A stretch of 8,096 nucleotides of DNA, from positions 1 to 8,096 of the forward strand of contig PMMB01000239.1 of the NCBI GenBank assembly GCA_003165495.1, read 5' to 3'. Under the pieces are notes generated by a model. That model worked only from the letters and a program-made list of their open reading frames with translations. It did no database searches and had not been told where the DNA came from. Positions 1 through 5,949 of the stretch are shown here, piece by piece (position 1 is the first letter of the stretch; each line of letters begins with the position of its first letter). Made by a program: the position numbers and the translations under genes. This DNA comes from Gammaproteobacteria bacterium (GTDB taxonomy: Bacteria; Pseudomonadota; Gammaproteobacteria; Steroidobacterales; Steroidobacteraceae).

Positions 1-717
1 ATCGATGTGATCGCGGCGCGGGAACTTGGGGTAGGCGTGTGCAATGTGCGCGGCTACTGCACCTCGTCGGTGGTGCAACACGTATGGGGACTGATTTTGA
101 GTCTTACCCAGCATATTTGCGGCTATGCGCGGCTGGCGGGCAATGGCTCGTGGGCCCAGAATGAGGTGCTCACGGTGCTTTCCCACCCGATCCGCGAACT
201 CAATGGCCGCATCTTCGGCGTGGTCGGTTGGGGCGAATTGGGCCGCGGCGCGGCGCGAGTGGCGGAAGCCTTCGGCATGCGGGTCGTCATCGCCAACCGT
301 CGCGGCGAGAGTCCAAAGCCTGATCGAGTGGAACTGCAACAACTACTGGCCATGTCGGATATCGTTTCTCTGCACTGCCCGCTCAATGACTCGACGCGCG
401 GCCTGATCGGCGCACGCGAATTCGCGCTCATGAAACCCGACGCGCTACTGATCAACACGGCCCGGGGCGCATTGGTGGACGGCGGCGCGCTTGCCGCCGC
501 GCTCAAAGCGGGCCGGCTCGGCGGCGCGGGAATCGACGTCCTGCCACAGGAGCCGCCGCGGGACGGCGACCCGTTGCTCGATCCGGATATACCAAATTTG
601 ATCTTGACGCCGCACGTGGCGTGGGCAGCGCGAGAAGCCCGGCAGCGCTGTCTCGATGAGGTGGCCGCCAATATCAAGGATTTCGCAGGCGGCGGACGCC
701 GCTCACGGGTCGTCTGA
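1..717 (+). CDS. D-2-hydroxyacid dehydrogenase (hydroxypyruvate/glycerate dehydrogenase type), 5'-truncated
   Basis: This is an NAD(P)H-dependent cytosolic oxidoreductase of the D-isomer-specific 2-hydroxyacid dehydrogenase family. The frame is open from base 1, so the real start lies upstream; 238 residues are visible and about 80 are missing compared with the usual ~320. The lost part is the first half of the substrate-binding domain. Numbered from the window edge, GWGELG at 76-81 fits the GxGxxG dinucleotide motif. The catalytic triad of the family is present: Arg155 in NTARGALVD, Glu184 in DVLPQEPP and His205 in TPHVAWA. The stretch NVRGYCTSSVVQHVWGLIL and the AWA after the histidine resemble glycerate dehydrogenase/hydroxypyruvate reductase (HprA-like), suggesting serine-cycle or glyoxylate metabolism. 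Exact substrate is inference; glyoxylate, phosphonate or other 2-keto acid reduction remains possible. An internal GTG at base 7 is not a credible start because the family continues well upstream. Confidence 0.88.
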   Translation: MDVIAARELGVGVCNVRGYCTSSVVQHVWGLILSLTQHICGYARLAGNGSWAQNEVLTVLSHPIRELNGRIFGVVGWGELGRGAARVAEAFGMRVVIANRRGESPKPDRVELQQLLAMSDIVSLHCPLNDSTRGLIGAREFALMKPDALLINTARGALVDGGALAAALKAGRLGGAGIDVLPQEPPRDGDPLLDPDIPNLILTPHVAWAAREARQRCLDEVAANIKDFAGGGRRSRVV

Positions 718-724
718 CGACCCG
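706..724. terminator. hairpin overlapping the dehydrogenase stop codon
   Basis: A perfect 8-bp stem, CGGGTCGT (706-713) pairing with ACGACCCG (717-724), closes on a 3-base loop. It contains the TGA stop (715-717). There is no T-run after it in either direction, so it is not a textbook intrinsic terminator. Together with the next hairpin it may slow or block the two convergent transcripts that meet here. Confidence 0.4.
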
Positions 725-731
725 CGGATCC

Positions 732-752
732 GGCGGCGCGCCGCGCGCCGCC
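732..752. terminator. 9-bp all-GC hairpin between convergent genes
   Basis: GGCGGCGCG (732-740) and CGCGCCGCC (744-752) form a perfect 9-bp, all G/C stem with a 3-base CCG loop. It lies in the 58-bp gap between the dehydrogenase (ends 717) and the leftward lysine-rich ORF (ends 776). No U-tract follows on either strand. A bidirectional terminator or transcript-end stabiliser is the likeliest role, by position. Confidence 0.5.
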
Positions 753-775
753 CCGCACGCCTGCTGCGCGCGCAT

Positions 776-880
776 TCAGCCCCTGGCTAGCTTCTTTTCC
801 TTCTTCGCAGCCCGCTTTTCTTCTAATGTCTTGGCCGGTTTCTTTTTTTCTTCTTTCTTTCGATCCATACCCTTGCCCAT
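776..880 (-). CDS. 34-residue lysine-rich small protein, unknown function
   Basis: This small leftward ORF starts at ATG 880-878 and stops at TGA 778-776. A strong Shine-Dalgarno sequence, GAGGAG, lies about six bases before the ATG. The peptide begins MGKGMDRKKEEKKKPAKTL and ends KKEKKLARG. Fourteen of 34 residues are Lys and six are Glu; there is no Cys, Trp or aromatic residue. A short charged helix or a disordered polycation is expected, soluble, without signal peptide. It sits 33 bases downstream of the RNA helicase on the same strand with no terminator between, so co-transcription is likely. A nucleic-acid or ribosome-binding role is inference from charge and neighbour only. I do not recognise a named family. 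The good ribosome site and operon position argue that it is a true gene; its low complexity is the main reason for doubt. Confidence 0.6.
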   Translation of the reverse strand: MGKGMDRKKEEKKKPAKTLEEKRAAKKEKKLARG

Positions 881-913
881 GATTCACTCCTCGTTTAATC
901 AACCAATAGAACA

Positions 914-2824
914 TCAATTCTTCGCGTTGCGCCGGCTCAACACCTTGCGCTCGGCATGCTTGCCGTCCGGGCGCCGGCCACCGGGGTGCCGGCCGGCCGT
1001 ATCTCGCGGCGGCTTGGGCGGCTTCTCATCGACCCGACTGATACGAAGCTCACGGCCCACGACGCGCACCTTTTGCAATTCCTTGAATATCTGCTTCGGC
1101 ATTCCTTCCGGCAAGTCCACGAAGCTATGATCCTCCCGAATGTCTACACGGCCGATATGCACTCCCTCGATCCCTGCCTCGTTGGCGATGGCGCCGACGA
1201 TGTTACCGGGCTTGATTCCATGTACCGACCCTACTTCGATGCGAAAAGTTTCCATTAGGCTGGTGGCGGATTTGGCGCGGGGTTTGCGTGCCGCCGAAGA
1301 ATCCGCGCCGGCCTCGGCGAAACTCGCGGTCGTTCGCGATTTTTCGGTTGCCGCGGGTTTCTCGAATACCGGCGCAGCATCGCGAGACCGCGGGGGCGCT
1401 TGCGCCCTTTGTGGGCCGTCGCGCCCGTCGCGCCCGTCGCGTGCCCGCGGGCTCGGAGCGTAGGCCTCCGCGGGCCGCTCTGATTTGCCCGTCAGCAGTA
1501 ACGGCGTCGTGCCCTGCGACAAGCTCGCCAGCGCGGCGGCAATGTCGATGAGCGGCAGACCGGTTTCAGCCTCCCATTGTTCCAACATGGGCCGGAAAGC
1601 CGCTGCTTCCCCGTTGGCAATGGTCTCTGAAACCCGCTGTTTGAATTTCGTGATTCGCAGCGCGTTGACCGCGTCGACCGTCGGCAGGCTCATCGGCTCG
1701 ATAACCTGCCGCGTGGCACGTTCGATGGCGCGCAGCATATTGCGTTCGCGGGGAGCGATAAAAAGTATCGCCTCGCCCTTGCGTCCCGCTCTGCCCGTGC
1801 GGCCGACGCGATGCACGTAGGACTCCGTGTCATAGGGCACGTCGTAGTTCACGACATGACCAATGCGTTCGACGTCCAGGCCGCGGGCGGCCACATCGGT
1901 GGCGACCACGATATCGATTTGACCGGCTTTGAGTCGCGCAACGGTGCGCTCGCGCTGGGGTTGGGGAATGTCGCCGTTGAGTGGAGCGGCGGCAAAACCG
2001 CGTGCTTCGAGTTTTTCGGCGAGTTCGACCGTCGCCTGCTTGGTGCGGGTGAATACCAGCATGCCGTCGAAGGTTTCGGCCTCGAGTATCCGCGTCAGCG
2101 CGTCCAGCTTGTGCACGCCGCTGACGATCCAGTACCGCTGACGGATGTTGGCCGCGGTGCTGGTCTTGCTCTTGATCGTTACTTCGATCGGCGAGCGCAG
2201 ATGTTTCGACGCGATGCGGCGAATCGGGGCGGGGATGGTGGCGGAGAACAGCGCCACCTGCCGCTGTGGCGGCGTCTGTTCGAGGATGCTTTCGACGGCA
2301 TCGACGAAGCCCATGCGCAGCATTTCGTCGGCTTCGTCCAGCACCAACAGGGTCAACCCCGTGAGCTTCAAGGTGCCGCGATTCATATGATCGATGACAC
2401 GTCCCGGCGTTCCCACGACCACGTGCACGCCGCGCCGTAAGGCGTTGAGTTGCGGCTGGTAGCTTTGGCCGCCGTAGATCGGCAGCACGTGAAACCCCTT
2501 GAGATGCGCGGCATACTTTAAAAACGCCTCGGCCACTTGCAGGGCGAGTTCGCGGGTGGGCACCAACACCAAGACCTGCGGTTCATGCTTGGACAGATCG
2601 ATGCGTGTCAACGCCGGCAAGGCAAAGGCGGCGGTTTTGCCGGTGCCGGTCTGGGCCTGCCCAAGCATGTCCGCTCCTGACAGCAGCACGGGAATCGTCG
2701 CGGCTTGAATCGGCGAGGGAGACTCATAGCCGACGTCGGTCAACGCACGGAGCACGGGCTCAGACAGTGCAAGGTCACGGAAGCTCGTCGCGCTAGGACT
2801 TTCGTCCGCAGGAACTGCACTCAT
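914..2824 (-). CDS. deaD: DEAD-box ATP-dependent RNA helicase, DeaD/CsdA type
   Basis: An ATP-driven RNA helicase that unwinds short RNA duplexes; DeaD proteins act in ribosome assembly, mRNA decay and cold adaptation in the cytoplasm. With the start used here the protein has 636 residues (E. coli DeaD 629). Motifs run in order: Q motif ending GYESPSPIQ (32-40), Walker A AQTGTGKT (57-64), PTRELALQ (89-96), TPGR (139-142), DEAD (163-166), SAT (194-196), ATDVAARGLD (308-317) and HRVGRTGRAGR (338-348). A DbpA-like RNA-binding domain follows at about 525-598, after a poorly conserved linker (~445-520) holding DGRDGRDG. The tail is basic. ATG at 2824-2822 is preferred over an in-frame TTG at 2851 because AAGG lies eight bases before it and the extra nine residues do not look conserved. 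It diverges from the YebC-family gene and leads into the lysine-rich ORF. Confidence 0.95.
   Translation of the reverse strand: MSAVPADESPSATSFRDLALSEPVLRALTDVGYESPSPIQAATIPVLLSGADMLGQAQTGTGKTAAFALPALTRIDLSKHEPQVLVLVPTRELALQVAEAFLKYAAHLKGFHVLPIYGGQSYQPQLNALRRGVHVVVGTPGRVIDHMNRGTLKLTGLTLLVLDEADEMLRMGFVDAVESILEQTPPQRQVALFSATIPAPIRRIASKHLRSPIEVTIKSKTSTAANIRQRYWIVSGVHKLDALTRILEAETFDGMLVFTRTKQATVELAEKLEARGFAAAPLNGDIPQPQRERTVARLKAGQIDIVVATDVAARGLDVERIGHVVNYDVPYDTESYVHRVGRTGRAGRKGEAILFIAPRERNMLRAIERATRQVIEPMSLPTVDAVNALRITKFKQRVSETIANGEAAAFRPMLEQWEAETGLPLIDIAAALASLSQGTTPLLLTGKSERPAEAYAPSPRARDGRDGRDGPQRAQAPPRSRDAAPVFEKPAATEKSRTTASFAEAGADSSAARKPRAKSATSLMETFRIEVGSVHGIKPGNIVGAIANEAGIEGVHIGRVDIREDHSFVDLPEGMPKQIFKELQKVRVVGRELRISRVDEKPPKPPRDTAGRHPGGRRPDGKHAERKVLSRRNAKN
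1412..1438. repeat. 9-bp tandem repeat in the helicase linker
   Basis: The unit GCGCCCGTC occurs twice perfectly (1421-1429 and 1430-1438), with a degenerate copy before it (1412-1420, seven of nine bases). It is in frame and encodes the DGR-type repeat of the helicase linker, so copy changes would add or remove three residues without a frameshift. Confidence 0.6.
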
Positions 2825-2889
2825 AGGAATCGCCTTGGAAAGGAGCAGCAAGTCTAGCGGTTTGACCGGGTATTGCTACCATGTGCGTT

Positions 2890-3615
2890 ATGGGACGCAT
2901 ATTCGAAGTCAGAAAACACGCGATGTTTGCGCGTTGGAACCGGATGGCAAAGCAGTTCACCCGCGTTGCCAAAGATATCGCTATTGCAGTGCACGCGGCC
3001 GGTCCCGACCCTGCCGCGAACCCCACGCTGCGCCGTGTGTTGCAGAATGCACGTGCCGTCAACATGCCGAAGGACAAGACGGATGCGGCGATTCGCCGCG
3101 CCTCGGGTAAGGAGGCGGCCAACTACCAGGAAGTCGTCTACGAGGGTTACGCACCGCATGGCGTCGCCTTGCTGGTCGAAACCGCGACCGACAACCCCAC
3201 CCGTACCGTGGGCAGCGTGCGCAATATCTTCGCCAAAGGCGCCGGCAATCTTGGCACCACCGGCAGCGTCAGCTTCTTGTTCAAGAAGATGGGCGTGTTT
3301 CGTTTGGACCCCAGCGTCGTCAAGGATCAGGACGAACTCGAACTGGATTTGATCGATTACGGCCTCGAAGAGATGGGCGACAGCACCGGAGATAAGGGCG
3401 AGCCGCAACTGGTGATTCGCGGCGCCTTCAATGATTTTGGCAAGCTGCAGGAGGCTCTCGAGAAGCGAGGCATCACGCCGCTGTCCGCCGAGCACGAGTA
3501 CATCTGCGCGATGCCGATCGAACTACCCGAGATCCAAGCGGCCGAGGTCTTAGGACTGATCGACAAACTCGAACAAGACGATGATGTGCAAAAGGTCTTC
3601 CATTCCTTGGCATGA
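2890..3615 (+). CDS. YebC/TACO1-family protein (transcription/translation regulator)
   Basis: A cytosolic member of the YebC/PmpR/TACO1 family. Members are annotated as transcriptional regulators; TACO1 is a mitochondrial translational activator, and bacterial relatives have been reported to help ribosomes through difficult stretches such as prolines. From ATG 2890 the protein has 241 residues, the usual length. Family features: NMPKDKTDAAIRRASG (58-73), YEGYAPHGVALLVETATDN (84-102), a glycine-rich GAGNLGTTGSVSFLF (117-131), and the C-terminal LIDKLEQDDDVQKVFHSL (223-240). The N-terminus MGRIFEVRKHAMFARWNRMAK differs from the common MAGHSKW start and resembles the MGRAFEFRK-type subgroup that I associate mainly with Bacteroidota (from memory). 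An upstream in-frame ATG at 2881 would add only MCV; 2890 fits the family better. No clear Shine-Dalgarno precedes either. It is divergent from the helicase with 65 bases between the starts. Confidence 0.9.
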   Translation: MGRIFEVRKHAMFARWNRMAKQFTRVAKDIAIAVHAAGPDPAANPTLRRVLQNARAVNMPKDKTDAAIRRASGKEAANYQEVVYEGYAPHGVALLVETATDNPTRTVGSVRNIFAKGAGNLGTTGSVSFLFKKMGVFRLDPSVVKDQDELELDLIDYGLEEMGDSTGDKGEPQLVIRGAFNDFGKLQEALEKRGITPLSAEHEYICAMPIELPEIQAAEVLGLIDKLEQDDDVQKVFHSLA

Positions 3616-3619
3616 TTCG

Positions 3620-3651
3620 GCAGCGCCGGGGTGCAGGCAGCCCGGCGCTGC
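3620..3651 (+). terminator. 11-bp hairpin after the YebC-family gene
   Basis: GCAGCGCCGGG (3620-3630) pairs perfectly with CCCGGCGCTGC (3641-3651) around a 10-base loop. It begins four bases after the stop codon. The flank reads GTTCGATCCCTT, so the U-tract is poor. Position and stability still favour a transcription end or 3'-stabilising hairpin. The rest of the 128-bp gap up to the lipoprotein shows no convincing -35/-10 pair. Confidence 0.6.
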
Positions 3652-3743
3652 GTTCGATCCCTTAAGCATTGTTCATCCTGTCATCCCGCGCGTTGCCGTC
3701 GCGTTGTTCTCCATGAGACACAAAATCTCTAGGAGTACGGGTC

Positions 3744-3899
3744 ATGAAGAATCTACCTAAGTTATTAATTTCATTGAGTTTACTGGCGGTAGTCACGGCC
3801 GGCTGCGTGGTCGCCCCGGCAGGCTATTATCACAGAGGCTACTACGGCCCTCGCGTGGCGGTGGTCGCCCCGGCGCCGGTAGTCGTGGTGCGGCCGTAG
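3744..3899 (+). CDS. 51-residue putative lipoprotein, Val/Pro/Tyr-rich
   Basis: A small exported protein, probably lipid-anchored. ATG at 3744 follows AGGAG (3731-3735) at an eight-base spacing, which is good. Residues 1-20 are a short signal peptide: MKNLPK, a hydrophobic LLISLSLLAVV core, then TAG before Cys21. VVTAGC is a passable lipobox, although Thr at -3 is less usual than Leu. The mature 31 residues have a Gly/Tyr segment (GYYHRGYYGP) followed by a Val/Pro tail (VAVVAPAPVVVVRP). Short envelope lipoproteins of this Tyr/Pro/Val-rich type are common in proteobacteria and mostly uncharacterised. A hairpin before it and its own ribosome site suggest a separate transcript, though no promoter is obvious. 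It ends 13 bases from the convergent Nudix gene. Function unknown. Confidence 0.75.
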   Translation: MKNLPKLLISLSLLAVVTAGCVVAPAGYYHRGYYGPRVAVVAPAPVVVVRP

Positions 3900-3912
3900 C
3901 GGTTTCCTTAGG

Positions 3913-4350
3913 TCATGGGATGGGCCCCATTATGGTGGAATGGGCCCAATGAACCACCGGCTGCAAGCGCGGCGACACCATGCTCAGGGCCTTGGGGAAA
4001 TCGACCCAGCACGCTTCATGGTGCTCCGGCTTGCCTAGATCAGGATTGACGGGCAGCCGCACCTGCGTCTCCTTGCTGCGTGCGATGTAATAGCGAGAAA
4101 TCTTGCCCTTGTTGTAGGGGCCCGTTTCCATGAACGCCAAACCCCAGTCGAAGGACAGGTCATCGAGCGTCGTCTCCTCTTGAACTTCGCGCAGGGCGGC
4201 ATCGATCGGCTCCTCGCCCGCCTCGACCAGACCCTTGGGGAAATCCCAATTCCGATAGGCGCGCAGCAGCAGAAACTTGAGCTTGCGCTGCTCCAAGCTC
4301 ACCACCACGACGCCGGAGGATAGTCGATAGGGTGGCGCAGCTGAAGACAT
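3913..4350 (-). CDS. Nudix hydrolase, Ap4A-hydrolase-like
   Basis: A 145-residue cytosolic Nudix pyrophosphatase that cleaves a nucleoside diphosphate linked to another group, using Mg2+. The Nudix box starts at Gly40 in WDFPKG: G40, E46, R54-E55, E58-E59. The metal-binding glutamates are intact, but the usual glycine near the end of the box is Thr61 (REVQEETTL). The WDFPKG entry and overall size resemble bis(5'-nucleosyl)-tetraphosphatase (Ap4A hydrolase); a MutT-like or other nucleotide substrate is also possible. The ATG at 4350 has AAAGGAGAG five bases upstream. It lies 31 bases after ahpF on the same strand with no terminator visible, so it is probably the third gene of the peroxide-response operon. 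Ap4A accumulates in oxidative stress, which would make sense of the pairing, but that link is inference. The 3' end nearly meets the convergent lipoprotein. Confidence 0.88.
   Translation of the reverse strand: MSSAAPPYRLSSGVVVVSLEQRKLKFLLLRAYRNWDFPKGLVEAGEEPIDAALREVQEETTLDDLSFDWGLAFMETGPYNKGKISRYYIARSKETQVRLPVNPDLGKPEHHEACWVDFPKALSMVSPRLQPVVHWAHSTIMGPIP
3921..3948. repeat. inverted repeat in the 3' end of the Nudix gene
   Basis: TGGGCCCCATT (3921-3931) and AATGGGCCCA (3939-3948) form a 10-bp stem with one bulged C and a seven-base loop. It codes for the last residues of the Nudix protein. It also lies about 20 bases past the stop of the convergent lipoprotein, so it could fold in both mRNAs and end or protect the lipoprotein transcript. 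No T-run follows. Confidence 0.4.
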
Positions 4351-4381
4351 CGTTGCTCTCCTTTAGGTCGGTGACTACACC

Positions 4382-5944
4382 CTATGCGGCCGCGGACAGC
4401 GGCGAGCGGATTAGGTGGTCGAAGGCACTCAGTGAAGCCTTTGCCCCCTCACCCACCGCAATGACGATTTGCTTGTAGGGTACTACGGTGCAATCTCCGG
4501 CGGCGAATACGCCGGGCACCGATGTCTGACCGCGCGCGTCGACCTCGACTTCGCCGCGCGTCGAGAGCTTGACCGTGCCCTTCAACCAGTCGGTATTCGG
4601 CACGAGCCCGATCTGTACGAACACGCCGGCGAGTTCCACGGTATTTAGGACGCCGCTCTGCCTATCCTTGTAGATGAGTCCGTTCACGCGCTCCCCGTCG
4701 CCCGTCACTTCGGTGGTTTGCGCGCCGGTGATGATCGTCACATTGGGCAGGCTCTGTAGCTTGGTTTTCAGGATCGCGTCGGCACGCAGTTGCGCATCGT
4801 ACTCGATCAGCCATACGTGGCTCACGAGTCCGGCGAGATCGATCGCCGCCTCGACGCCGGAGTTGCCGCCGCCGACCACGGCGACTCGCTTGCCCTTGAA
4901 CAGGGGGCCGTCGCAATGCGGACAGTAGGCGACCCCGCGGTTGCGGTATTCGCGCTCGCCGGGCACGTTGATTTCGCGCCAGCGCGCGCCGGTCGCAATG
5001 ATCACCGACCGCGCCTTCAGGGCGCCTCCGCCGATCAGTTTCACTTCGATCAGGGCGCCCGGAATCAGCGCCTCTGCGCGCTGCAGATTCATCACATCGA
5101 CATCATAGGTAGTGACGTGCTGCTCGAGACCGGAGGCCAATGTGTGACCTTGGGTTTCCTTCACGGAAATGAAATTTTCGATGCCGACGGTGTCGAGCAG
5201 CTGCCCGCCGAGCCGCTCGGCTGCGATACCCGTGCGAATACCCTTGCGCGCCGCATAGATCGCCGCCGCCGCGCCGGCCGGGCCGCCGCCAACCACCAAG
5301 ACATCGAAGGGCGCCTTGGCGCGGAGGCGGGCGCCCTCGCGCGCCGCGGCGCCCGCATCCAACTTTGCGACGATTTCCGCAAGCTCCATTCGGCCCTGTC
5401 CGAAGGGCTGACCGTTCAGAAATACGGCCGGCACCGCCATCACTTGGCGCCGCTCCACCTCGCCTTGAAACACTGCGCCGTCGATCATGGTGTGGCGCAC
5501 TTTCGGATTCAGCACCGCAATCATGTTCAACGCCTGGACCACATCGGGACAGCTTTGGCAGCTGAGTGAAACGAAAGTTTCGAAGTGGTAGTCGCCATCC
5601 AAATTGCGGATCTGTTCGACAGCGGCGGGATCAGCCTTCGGCGGATAGCCGCCGGTCTGCAGCAGGGCGAGCACGAGGGAGGTGAATTCATGACCCATCG
5701 GCAATCCGGCGAAACGCACCCGGGATTCGGTTCCGGGCCGACGCAGGGCGAACGAGGGCTTCACCTCTGCGTCGTTGCGCCGCACATCGATCTTTATCAG
5801 TCCGGACGCCGACTCGATGTCGGTCAACAGCTCGAGCATTTCGCGCGACTTATCGCTGTCGTCGACGGATGCGACGATTTCCACCGGCTGCAAGATCCGC
5901 TCCAGGTAGCCCTTGAGCTGCGTCTTTAAGTTGCTGTCGAGCAT
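4382..5944 (-). CDS. ahpF: alkyl hydroperoxide reductase subunit F (NADH:peroxiredoxin reductase)
   Basis: AhpF passes electrons from NADH through FAD and two cysteine pairs to oxidised AhpC. The 520 residues match E. coli AhpF (521) along the whole length. The N-terminal double thioredoxin fold (about 1-200) carries Cys129 and Cys132 in SLSCQSCPD. The TrxR-like part has an FAD motif VVGGGPAGAAAAIY (217-230), an NADH motif VVGGGNSGVEAA (356-367), the redox pair Cys341/Cys344 in YCPHCDG, and GVFAAGDC (478-485) for FAD. The start MLDSNLKTQL at 5944 fits the family. An in-frame ATG at 5950 shares its A with the ahpC stop codon (TGATG) and would add only MT. The frame stays open to 6019, but that part overlaps ahpC. 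No strong Shine-Dalgarno is seen, so translation is probably coupled to ahpC. Expected to be peroxide-induced through OxyR. Confidence 0.97.
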   Translation of the reverse strand: MLDSNLKTQLKGYLERILQPVEIVASVDDSDKSREMLELLTDIESASGLIKIDVRRNDAEVKPSFALRRPGTESRVRFAGLPMGHEFTSLVLALLQTGGYPPKADPAAVEQIRNLDGDYHFETFVSLSCQSCPDVVQALNMIAVLNPKVRHTMIDGAVFQGEVERRQVMAVPAVFLNGQPFGQGRMELAEIVAKLDAGAAAREGARLRAKAPFDVLVVGGGPAGAAAAIYAARKGIRTGIAAERLGGQLLDTVGIENFISVKETQGHTLASGLEQHVTTYDVDVMNLQRAEALIPGALIEVKLIGGGALKARSVIIATGARWREINVPGEREYRNRGVAYCPHCDGPLFKGKRVAVVGGGNSGVEAAIDLAGLVSHVWLIEYDAQLRADAILKTKLQSLPNVTIITGAQTTEVTGDGERVNGLIYKDRQSGVLNTVELAGVFVQIGLVPNTDWLKGTVKLSTRGEVEVDARGQTSVPGVFAAGDCTVVPYKQIVIAVGEGAKASLSAFDHLIRSPLSAAA

Positions 5945-5949
5945 CGTCA

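Noticed and set aside
123..917. Leftward 264-codon open frame opposite the dehydrogenase
   Set aside because: It is antisense to a well-conserved gene, low complexity and Arg/Ser/Ala-rich. Its first part overlaps the lysine-rich ORF in a different frame.
1811..2440. Rightward 209-codon open frame opposite deaD
   Set aside because: It lies inside the helicase core on the other strand and its peptide has no recognisable domain; typical GC-rich antisense frame.
2825..2851. TTG-initiated N-terminal extension of the helicase
   Set aside because: The nine extra residues lack a good ribosome site, while the ATG at 2824 has AAGG at a suitable distance and fits DeaD length.
2858..2868. CGGT/ACCG mini-dyad and TTGACC -35-like box in the deaD-yebC gap
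   Set aside because: The stem is 4 bp and no -10 lies at a sensible distance from either start, so no promoter is claimed.
2854..3495. Leftward 213-codon open frame opposite the YebC-family gene
   Set aside because: The sense strand carries clear family motifs throughout, and the antisense peptide resembles nothing known.
4351..4381. Possible terminator between ahpF and the Nudix gene
   Set aside because: Only a 4-bp GGTG/CACC stem without a T-run; too weak to end the operon.
4790..5569. Rightward 259-codon open frame opposite ahpF
   Set aside because: Antisense to the conserved FAD/NADH domains of AhpF, with a composition typical of a mirror frame.
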